Origin: Linderina pennispora
Lineage: Eukaryota; Kickxellomycota; Kickxellomycetes; Kickxellales; Kickxellaceae
Assembly: GCF_002104995.1 (NCBI RefSeq)
Contig: NW_024468259.1
Coordinates: 620,001 to 684,000, forward strand
Length of the DNA: 64,000 bases
Direction of reading: 5' to 3'
A program made the translations under genes and the position numbers. Each line of letters opens with the position of its first letter. The first letter of the stretch is position 1. The notes beneath the pieces were generated by a model. The model was not told where the DNA came from, ran no database searches, and saw only the letters and a program-made list of their open reading frames with translations. Below are positions 55,445 to 64,000 of this stretch, one piece after another.

Positions 55445-57900
55445 GTAGAAATCGCTTCTTAACCTTTTTTTTATATTTGGATATTGCTGGAAAATGGATT
55501 TGCTCTATGCTGATCTCAATGTAGTACCTGCATGGTGCTGCAATATGTAGGAATGGGCTTTGCCTAAATGGATGGCAGCATGTCTGCATCTATGCATGTG
55601 GGGTTTATATATATCCCTCTGTATTTTCACTGGCATATAGTGAGGTTTCCAATAAGCATATATAAAAGGACTGAAAGAATGCATCCGGAACATACTACCC
55701 CAGTATTTCTGATTACGTGTACAGTGTTATTGCCAGGATTCAAATGGACCTTCCACTCCTTTGGACTCTTGCATTAGTAAAAGCGAAGCATTTACTCTCA
55801 ATGCCATGGATACTCTCCAATGCGCAGTCTCTCTCTCACTGGTCCACTGGGGTTTGCTCTAATAGGCATGCCACCTTCCGCTAGTGTCATGGCAAATCAC
55901 TGCTGCTCTTCTTTGTAGGTAAAAGCCCTTTCTTTAATTGCCAGCGTATTTGAATCCATACGTTTATTCATATCTATGCCCATGACTTTCAAGAGATACC
56001 TATTAAAAAAAGCGGCATGACAAAGAACATGCTGAATACAATTCAGAAAAGCTTTGTTAAAAACATTTCCGTGTGCAATGAAGGACCTGTTAGAACCTCA
56101 AGATCTGATTGCTGTGAACTACATTGCTTCTCACTCCGATGTTCACCTATCTTTTTATTCATCGTTTTTCTTTTTAGCTGTGCCACCAGAGCTACGGTAT
56201 AAAACTTTTACGCTCGCCTTCCTTCTTCTTTAGCTTTCTTTGCATAAGTATAGTCCTTGCCTCTGTCGCTTTATGTTAATACTAAGCCTATTCTACCAGC
56301 GTGCTTCTGAACTGAGCTGCCCCTGTTCAAAGACTCATTCGGAATTTGTGATACACGAAAATACGCATTCATATATCAGATATTTTCGTTATTCATCTCT
56401 ATCCTCTTATTTGGCTTTGCCGTTCTCTATCTCCTTACATCCTCCACCTTGTATTCTAGACCTTCAACGTAGAGGGGGTAAGGACATGGCAAGTATGTGT
56501 GCTTGCGTGTATGCCGTGTAGGTGGTTCTGTCAGCTTTGACACCTATCCCCACTCTGTAAGTCAATGCTACTTAATGTTGCACTGCATGTCTTTACTCAT
56601 GGCAAGATCTCAAGAACAGCGCTTAGCTCACTCGAAAATACCGACAGCAGCTCATTTGCTAGCACGACTACAAAACTGTCGTTTTTCTCCAGCAGCCACG
56701 TTCGTTTGTAAGCTTTTCAATTGGCCGGATCGATTCGGGCTTGTCAAACTGGTTCATCTTGACATGCATTACGAGCATCCCTTCATCGAATCACTCTACA
56801 TGTATCAAGCAACTATTGTGAATTGAGATCGAGGCTGTGGAAAACAGGAAGCATTTTGCCTGAGCATTCCCTGCCAGAAACCTGGAAAGGCCGCCATTTG
56901 TAACCAATTGAATACACTGCTGCTTTGTAAACATGATGGCGAGATATTGACACTGCTCTTTTGGCATCTTACATCTAGCTGCATCTGGTGTAACTTCGAT
57001 GGCGTTTGGTAACGGTATCGTTTTTACTTCTCCCCTGTGGTTCTAACTCATGGTATCATTGCAGCAAACGCATTCGGTTCTCCCCTTGAGTACATTGTCT
57101 TCAAGTATACTGGCGAAAATATCGATCGCATCATGGCCAGGCTCCACAAGCTCAGAGAATGAAGTGCAGATGGTGGAGTCCCCCTCCAATCAGAAAGGCA
57201 CCCAGACGCTGGGTCGTGAGAAGCGCAGGCTGTCTGATCGCTCCAACACAAGCGGTTCTTCTACTGGGCATCACAGCCCTAAGCAGAAGGTACATAGGGC
57301 TATACTCTGAGATAAACAGCTGATGATGCCAGTAGAGAGTAGTTCAGCAACTACCCGATGGGACCAGTCAATGATAGCAATCAATGTTGAAGGTATTAAT
57401 TATGTTGCTCGTGCCCATGTTCAGCCCTTTTTGCACCAACCTCAGTTCCCTCAGTTTTGAAATTCATTCCAACAAATCCTACATACCAACCTCACGAACT
57501 ACCCTTCACAACATTAATCTAGCCAACAAAACTGCCATTACAAGGTGTTTTCAGGTAGACACACCGGCGGTGTATGCATCCTGTAACGTATGTGTAGGCT
57601 TGGGGGCACATCGACTTTTGCGCTGGTTCTTGTCCTGTGCTGCTCAATTTTTTTACCGAATTCCCAAATAATCACCAGATGCAATTGATTTCTGCCTGGC
57701 CGCAGTCGTCACTATCAATCAAAAACATGCACTATGCTAACATCTATGCCAAGACTTTTGCACGAGTATAAGAATGCCAATAAAATCCTTGACAAGACAG
57801 GTCCATGTCCTTCCCCTCACCTTTGTGTTTCATTTTACTTTTTCTGCTTAATAACTTGTTGTGAGGTACGTAGAATTTGACAGCAGTTAACAAGATATAC
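55445..57900. other. Long spacer between BRR2 and the OPT transporter
   Basis: About 2.5 kb, AT-rich, no intact gene. A GC-richer patch at 57,010-57,300 (listed separately) has coding-like frames. The two flanking genes converge. Confidence 0.55.
57013..57292 (+). pseudogene. Coding-like fragment, unidentified
   Basis: One frame reads 'VVLTHGIIAANAFGSPLEYI' and 'VFKYTGENIDRIMARLHKLR' to a TGA near 57160. An adjacent frame then reads on through 'LGREKRRLSDRSNTSGSSTG' to a possible donor (AAG|GTACAT) near 57289. Composition is GC-richer than the flanks and codon choice resembles the genes. No start, no recognisable domain. It could be a gene remnant or one exon of an unannotated gene. Confidence 0.25.
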
Positions 57901-60110
57901 TTATTCGCGGACGGTAAGATAGCCACCAGTGCTGGCCAGCGGACAGTAGTCCTCCTTGTTGCCCCAGTATGCTGGCACGACTACATTCTGGAAGGCAAAG
58001 AATATCACGATTCCTGAGATGGCCAACCCGGAATCCAGTCCAGCAGATGTGGCAAAGGCATAGCGCTGCCACGCAACCCGATACAGCTTCTGCCACAAAG
58101 CAACAAGGAAGCACGCACCAATGAACCAGTTCACCAGCGTACCAGTGGGCATCGGCGGCATGCTGCCGGAAATGCTCATGATCACAGGGATGTGGACATG
58201 CTTCCAAATGCTGTTCGGGTAGCGCTTGTACAGGTACCAGAAGGGGATGGGGATAAGCACACCTAGGATGAAGAGATACAGCGCAGTGTGATACGGCGAG
58301 TCCCCTCCAAACATCCGGCCAGGACCGACCAGACCCCAGATGACGGACGCCGAGTAGAAGGTGTTGGCTGAACGGCAGGTCCATGGATACCCCTCGGGTG
58401 TGCACATGTTGTCGATGGAGTTCATCAGCCAGTATGCAACAAGCAGCTGCACCAAACCGGCAAGGATTGTGCCGACCATCTGCTGGATGAACATGTGGCG
58501 GGGCGGGATCTTCATGTAATGGCCGAGCTTTTGGTCGGAGACTAGATTCAGTGCCTGGGTCATGGTGATGTAGCCGTACACCTTGAACGTGACATTAGCG
58601 ACAGGGTCTCCGGCTTTTCCGTAACCGATGATGAATTCGGTGATGATGTTGAGGCCCGGCTGCTGGTTGCTAATGGCCTGGATAATGCCAATCGGGATGG
58701 TGAAGATGAAGGGGATGACGGTAGCCAACACCATCCAGTACCAGTTCATGAGATGGAAGACCTCGCAGGTAACAATCGAGACGGAGAATGTGGCGACAAA
58801 GGTAGCCAGGTACCACCACTGCGGGACCTCCTCATAGTTGCGCATCAGCTTCATGTGGATGTCCTCGTCCATCGTGCGTGACTGGCGGAAGCGTCTGACG
58901 ATGTCCTTTCCGTAGTGCAGGCCGACATAAACGAGCAGCGCCATGATCGCAGCAAAGCCGACACCGTACGTGTAGCCGAACATGTAGGTCATGCGCAGGG
59001 GGCCGTACTCGGCATACTTGACTGGGTCCAGCGTCTGGTGGGGTGTCATGATCTTCTTGATGTTGTACTTTGAGCCGTTGGGCAGGAAAAGCCCTGCAGT
59101 GTAAATCGGGTACAGCCCAGTGTCCCAGGTGTTGGCATAGTAGCCGGCGGGCGTAGCAATCCACGCCATGATCACAAAGCCGACGAACAGGTTGCAGGCC
59201 ATGGGGAATGGGTACGAAATCGGGGACCCCATGTACGACGCAATCGTGGACCAGTCGAGGGTCAGGTTAAGCATGCCCAGACCAGAGTAACTGTCGCCGA
59301 GCTGCTGTCGCAATGACGTTGTTGGGCGCGGCAAGGCACAGAATCGGAATAGCAGTCAGCAGCGGCATGGCAAACCCAGGCACGAAGTACCATGCAAAGC
59401 TTGCAGCAAACGCAATCCAGAAGACCTTGGTACGCGACAGTTTTCCCCAGTTGGTAGTCTCGTGGAAGGTGCGGAACAGGGTGGCAGTGACCAGAGTGGT
59501 AGGCCACAGCATGGCCGACGGATACACAAGGAAACGGCGCGACAGACCAGCGAAAGAATAGCCCAGAAGCTGCGATGTCATCAGAAAGAGCAGCGAGGCG
59601 CCAAAGCCGAGGTCCGACTCGTACCACATCTTCTTGATGGTGACCACGTCGATGGCATAGGCAGACGTGGCACAGGCAGTGGCAGTGATGGTGAGCAGGA
59701 CATGCTCCTTGATGTTGAACGGGCCTGGGTTCAGGGTCCACTTCCAGCCAAAGGTACTGAAGACCTTGGTGGGTAGGACCTTGGCCATCAGGTAGCCGCA
59801 AGGGAAGGAAATAATCTGAACGACAGATGCGCCGAGAGTCAGCTGGTTCTGGCGGAACCAGTAGAACTGGTTGACGAAGGCCAGGGCAGCACAGAAGATG
59901 ACACCCAGGAACCAGGTGCGGAAAGGTCATTGACGGCAGGTCAGGGTTGTCCTTGTTGGACACCGCGATGCGCACAATTTCGAAGGGGGAGTCCTCGTCC
60001 TCCTCTTCTTCATTGAACTGGCTGTCCTTCTCAAGGCCGACCTTGGCCTCGGGGTCGCTCCATTGCCGGTGCTGAGCCTCTTGATGCTCCAGTTTCGGTG
60101 CTGTGCTCAT
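57901..60110 (-). CDS. OPT-family oligopeptide transporter (two frame breaks)
   Basis: Start at 60110 opens an acidic cytosolic N-terminus ('KDSQFNEEEEDEDSPFEIVR'). About 13-14 TM helices follow, with OPT blocks 'NPGPFNIKEHVLLTITATA', 'LSRRFLVYPSAMLWPTTLV', 'WYFVPGFAMPLLTAIPILC', 'GSPISYPFPMACNLFVGF', 'GYGKAGDPVANVTFKVYGYI' and a C-terminal 'TGGYLTVRE'. About 735 residues, usual for fungal OPT proteins, which are proton-coupled importers of tetra/pentapeptides or glutathione; substrate is undetermined. One-base breaks lie near 59927 (before 'RTWFLGVIFCAALAFVNQF') and near 59308 (before 'QLGDSYSGLGM'). A TATAAAG at 60273-60279 on the minus strand lies upstream. Confidence 0.88.
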
Positions 60111-60272
60111 GAGGAGGGAAGCTATTGACGATTACAGAGAAATGATACCGATATGGTAAGGTATTATCAGAAAAGACCAAGTAGAACTAGCAGGTAAGGA
60201 AAGAAAAATATGAGGGAATGTCTCAATAGACGGCTGCCAGGAACTGGAGAAAATTCGTCCATGGACGCTTCT

Positions 60273-60279
60273 CTTTATA
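60273..60279 (-). promoter_or_regulatory. TATA box of the OPT transporter gene
   Basis: TATAAAG on the minus strand, about 163 bp upstream of the start codon at 60110. Confidence 0.45.
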
Positions 60280-62777
60280 GCGCCGCCCTGCTCTAGAATA
60301 GAAAATAGAACGCCGCGACATTGTCTGCTTCGCTTGAGCGCTTCTCCCCACATAATCGACAACAATTCATTCTATCCTGGACGAGTGCGCCGACAGGCTG
60401 CCCATGTAGACCAACCAAAACCTGCTGGCGGTGAGATACGCTGGCATTTAGCTGCCTAATCGACATACTGCACAGGTAGCGTTGTGATTTCTGTGCTTGC
60501 TGTCTTACAGGGTTGATCATTCCCTGGGCCAGGCGTCGGCGCACTCATGCACCCAGCTGTCTTGTTTGTCCATCCGCATACAAATATCCCTATCCCTCTC
60601 GGCCAGATTTTCATGTCAAGGCAAGCGCTAGTTTCTCACCCTCATCACATGCTTCCTGCCAGTTTGCCATGGAAAGAGAACCGAAAAAGGGAGGGATACC
60701 CGCGGCACAAATTGGTATTCTTTGTGGTCACGAACTGCGCGCTTGTAAACAAGCGATTCCCATCCATTATTATATTTGTGACCAGGCCTCATTGCTTTGA
60801 GGGGGTGTTTTTTAGTGCGTGCAGAGTCTGTTTGGCACCACCATCATCGAAATTCAATCGGTTGGTGCTGTCTTTATGCTTGTTCTCCTGCCTTTTCCAA
60901 CTCTCGAAACCTACAGCCTATCCACATCTGCAGCTGGTAAATGTATGTAAGCGTCCATGTGCATAGCCCCACATGGCGAAGCAACGGCAGAGAACAGTAG
61001 GCATACTAGCCAGCGCTCGGCCAAGCTCAAAGCTGGCGAAAATGCATTGGATGGCAATCTTTTTCTCACATATGTAGCAGCGACAACAAATGAGCTACGT
61101 GAGAAATTCGCAAGACAGCAAAGGGGCAGTGGAATGAGGTGAGGATGGAGAACCTGCCGGTCGCGACGTATCCGAATACAAATCCGGGCAACCAGAATAA
61201 TGGCCCTTCTATTTTGCAGTGCGATGGAGGGATAGACGCCGTTTGGCATGCACATGCATACCGGTTGGGAAGCTGCTTCTCGCAGGCTTATTTTGCAAAT
61301 CGCAATAGCACTCTCTCTTCCGTGGAGAAACTTCTTGGCAAGTGGTTCATTACATGGCAATCACATTCGATCATTGTCGCAGACGTTCGCGTGATTCAGA
61401 CACAACGCTGTATTCGCGCTCCTGTGGAATCGGCTGGTTTACGCCTCCCTTTATGCAGCGGACCACCCATCCCAGCTGAGGCTGACTTCTCTGGGCACTC
61501 CCCCGCCATACCTCAATACAGTCAAGATACATGTTGCTGTCGCAACTAAGCGCATGAATTGCGCACAGCACAGGCAGCGTTTGATTATCATGTGAGATGC
61601 GATTTCGCGCACCTCTTGTCAGTTGGAAAGGAAGCCAATGATGATTTTCTCAGCATCAGCATAGCATCCAACGAGGTTTTTGGGGCATTTCCGAGATAGA
61701 TGGACAGCCATTCCCATTCTCTGTATCCTACCAAAGGCGACATGGATATGGAGAGATGGTGCAGAGAACGACTGTATATACGGCACAATGCGAACCTGTT
61801 CAGAGCAAGCATCAAAGGCTGAAGGAATGTTCGTTCGAAGTCGTAAGCATTCTAACCTATCCAAAAAAATATTCCCACAGAGACTCTTGAGAAAGTCCGC
61901 GACATCTGGACTTGCTGGTCAGCAGACAAGCAAAGCACCGGCTCAATACACTGACAGTGGAACATTATGCGCAACTGGTAGTCACCAAAGTATAGCTGCA
62001 GGTTCTAATAGCTACTGTGTAGAATAGTTTTTAAGCTGGAATAGTTGTGCAAAATGTCTAGCGGGCAGGGCTTACCATACCAACGAGCGATGGTGCAACT
62101 GGAGAGCGGCTCTGGCGTTAGACACAAATTGCATGCCCTCGATGATCGCTGTAAAAACAACCGAAGCAGCAATCACATGTGCATGAATTGCTGCAATCGC
62201 TGCCACAGGAGACAGAACTCAAATTGATTTGATTACATAGATTAACTCTCTTGCAAAGAGTTAGCAGGACAGGGTATATGCCGTGATTGTTAGAAGCATA
62301 TGCCAAGCAGGGCATACCAGTCAAAACAAGGATTAGCGTAATGCAATGGCCAATTATTACCACTGCTAGATTCGGAATCCGCTCATCGCTCAAGCAGCCT
62401 TGCATCACGCAATCAAAAGATCGATTGCAGAAGGCTGCTCAAACTCCAGGAACACCAGTGGTACCGAGCATAACACCACTCATGGAGCCATGCGTGAGAA
62501 CAGATAAACACTGCTGCAAAACGATGACGCAAAGGAATGCTCGCTCAGCAGCACGGTGTGGGTCACTATAGAAGGGGGGCTTGCCCTTGGTCAGTAATGC
62601 CTCAGGCGTCAAGGCTTATCGCTGCGCCGTTTTGGAAAAGCGCCATGCGGCGGGACGGTTGGGCTTTTTATTGCGGCTTTCTAGCGCGGGGAATTCGCAG
62701 AGTGTTGGAGGCGCTGTCCAATAGAAGGGTGTAGTGGCAGATCAATGCGCTCGCTTTTTTGTCACTTTATTTTTTTC

Positions 62778-62838
62778 AGGGGGCTGAGCAAAAAGCAGCT
62801 CCCCCTATCACACCCCTTTCACCCCCTGAAACCCCCCT
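62778..62838. promoter_or_regulatory. Five STRE-like CCCCT/AGGGG motifs upstream of cysteine dioxygenase
   Basis: AGGGG at 62778-62782 and CCCCT at 62802-62806, 62813-62817, 62823-62827 and 62834-62838, all 160-220 bp before the CDO ATG and just upstream of its TATA box. In yeasts this pentamer is the stress-response element bound by Msn2/4-type C2H2 factors. The clustering is seen; the factor is inferred. Confidence 0.45.
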
Positions 62839-62878
62839 GAAGGCTATGAAGCACCAAAGAATTCCCACCTGCTTCGCC

Positions 62879-62886
62879 TATAAATA
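62879..62886 (+). promoter_or_regulatory. TATA box of the cysteine dioxygenase gene
   Basis: TATAAATA, 120 bp before the ATG at 62999, followed by a CT-rich leader. Confidence 0.55.
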
Positions 62887-62998
62887 AATGACCGGCAGTT
62901 GAATTCCACCTCTTCCTTTTCTTCTACTTACACTTTCACACTATATTTATCCAGATTATTAGACTGCACTGCTACCACCAACTATACCTTCTTCCGAC

Positions 62999-63635
62999 AT
63001 GTCTTCAAGAGCCACTACTCCGTCATCCAGTCCCTCCGTCAACACTATGCAGGACCTGGTCAAGCAGCTCAACATCACGATGGGACCACATGGCCTGGGC
63101 GACGACCTCATCCGGGTGCGTCAAGTCAAGAAGCTCATGCAGTCCTACGTCTCCCAGGCCACAGACTGGTCGCAGTATGCTGTGTACCACGAAGGCACGC
63201 GCTACACGCGCAACCTGGTTGACGACGGCAACGGCAAGTACAACCTCCTGGTGCTTGTGTGGGGCGAGGGCCAGGCGAGCCCAATCCATGACCATGCAGG
63301 CAGCCACTGTATGATGAAGCTGCTGGATGGCGAGCTGCAAGAGGACCTGTTTGCCTGGCCGCGCGAGTCGACCGACGAGATGCGGCTCAAGCGGACGGCG
63401 GCGCTCAAGACGAACAGCGTCGCCTTACATGCATGACAAGATTGGCCTGCACCGGATTGCAAACCCGTCGCTGCAAGGGAAGGCAGTCTCCCTGCACCTC
63501 TATTCGCCGCCGTATAACGTCTGCAAGACGTTTGATGAGAAGACAGGTGCGACAGCGATATCCAGCTGTGCTGCCTCAAAGCTGACGCCTGGCACCAGCT
63601 CTCCTCAGTCGTCCATGGACATTACCGCCAACTGA
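62999..63635 (+). CDS. CDO1: Cysteine dioxygenase (one frame break)
   Basis: About 211 residues. The cupin iron site is visible: H97 and H99 in '[11 protein letters not shown]', with C104 as the Cys of the Cys-Tyr crosslink; the third His is in 'GLHRIANPS'; the crosslink Tyr lies in '[11 protein letters not shown]'. CDO converts L-cysteine and O2 to cysteine sulfinate in the cytosol, controlling cysteine and taurine/sulfate metabolism. A Ser/Thr-rich N-terminus precedes '[10 protein letters not shown]'. One extra base near 63425 breaks the frame between 'ALKTNSVA' and '[11 protein letters not shown]'. The ATG at 62999 is supported by the TATA box at 62879. Confidence 0.9.
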
Positions 63636-63695
63636 GCACTGTTTTCGTAAAACCCTTTCTTGTATTTTAAAATAACAAATTCCTTCTAACTGCAG

Positions 63696-64000
63696 TCACG
63701 TATCGCTGTCTGACACCACGGCAGATGCACCCGAACCCACTGATACATCTCGCCGCTGTGCCTTGCGCTGTTTAATGAGGTCATGGCTGAGCTGCCACGA
63801 TACCAAGATGCTGAGCATGTGCCAAAGAGAAAATTCTGGCCAGTAAGCATTGACGAATTTCAGATAAGCCATCTTCGACGACTGCCACAGCATGTAGTTG
63901 CTGAAACGGATCTCGCCGGATGTGCGCACCAGGATATCGAGCTCAGGGCCAGGAATGTGGAGCCGCTCCTCGAGAGACTTTTCGCTGACATCGGCCACCA
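63696..64000 (-). CDS. cis-prenyltransferase (dehydrodolichyl diphosphate synthase), C-terminal fragment
   Basis: The frame is open to the right edge, giving the last ~101 residues. The region V motif of cis-prenyltransferases is clear: 'ELDILVRTSGEIRFSNYMLW' (RTSGE-x-R-x-S-N-x-x-x-W), then 'FVNAYWPEFSLWHML'. This matches the catalytic Rer2/Srt1/DHDDS subunit, which extends farnesyl diphosphate with isopentenyl diphosphate to make dolichol precursors at the ER. The family's usual C-terminal RXG motif is absent: the tail is 'QRRDVSVGSGASAVV', so it may be a Srt1-type homomeric enzyme or use a partner. It converges with CDO1, 60 bp apart. Confidence 0.85.
   Translation of the reverse strand, partial: VADVSEKSLEERLHIPGPELDILVRTSGEIRFSNYMLWQSSKMAYLKFVNAYWPEFSLWHMLSILVSWQLSHDLIKQRKAQRRDVSVGSGASAVVSDSDT

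Larger units (their letters stand above)
60111..62998. other. Long divergent spacer between OPT and cysteine dioxygenase genes
   Basis: 2.9 kb between the two start codons, no supported gene. It contains the OPT promoter (TATAAAG at 60273-60279) and, at the right end, the cysteine dioxygenase promoter with CCCCT motifs and a TATA box. Short frames around 61,590-61,860 and 62,120-62,410 (minus) have no domain. Confidence 0.55.

Noticed and set aside
1-64000. CRISPR arrays, rRNA operons or integrated viral genes
   Set aside because: No regularly spaced repeats, no rRNA-like conserved blocks and no capsid, polymerase or integrase domains were seen.

Overview
This window is nuclear DNA of a fungus. 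The genes are GC-rich, mostly intron-poor, and separated by distinctly AT-richer spacers. They encode standard eukaryotic machinery: CCT3, BRR2, TIM44, the mitochondrial transporter ATM1, the 60S factor REI1, mitoribosomal uS14m and a kinesin-8. Introns are few and short (74-129 nt) with GT..AG ends. The F-box/LRR-like protein, the AAA-ATPase-like/PD-(D/E)XK gene and the xylose-reductase-type AKR would suit an early-diverging lineage such as Kickxellomycotina (Coemansia or Linderina relatives). That placement is inference from gene content, not a tested phylogeny.

Layout. 0-12 kb is compact and mostly intact: the tail of a CCS copper chaperone, a three-SH3 scaffold, REI1, CCT3 (divergent from REI1), a WDR20/CreC-type WD40 protein, and a secreted GH20 hexosaminidase with a C-terminal LamG-like domain. 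12.5-17.3 kb is AT-rich and gene-poor, with two small secreted proteins and a decayed LINE tail. 17.6-26 kb holds TIM44, uS14m, an AAA-ATPase-like/PD-(D/E)XK gene, ATM1 and a seven-TM RTA1-like protein. 26.8-28.5 kb is an F-box/LRR-like protein. 31-44.7 kb holds an acetate transporter, YbeY, kinesin-8, an aldo-keto reductase, a full-length ABCC transporter and two small genes, one a zinc finger. 47.2-55.4 kb has an OrsD-like zinc-finger gene and BRR2. 57.9-64 kb has an OPT oligopeptide transporter, cysteine dioxygenase and the tail of a cis-prenyltransferase.

The most striking property is a large number of single-base frame breaks inside otherwise well conserved genes. About 11 fall in BRR2, at least ten in the ABCC transporter, six in the kinesin, five in the AAA-ATPase-like gene, and one to four in many others. 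Protein similarity simply continues in another frame, often at a short homopolymer. Essential genes such as BRR2 are affected as heavily as accessory ones, so uncorrected assembly indels explain this better than pseudogenes. CCT3, GH20, ATM1, REI1 and the SH3 protein are uninterrupted. For broken genes I give the whole span as one CDS and note approximate break points.

No CRISPR array, rRNA or convincing tRNA was seen. I found no operon-like pathway cluster. The candidates most worth follow-up are the AAA-ATPase-like/PD-(D/E)XK gene, the OrsD-like zinc-finger gene and the GH20-LamG enzyme.
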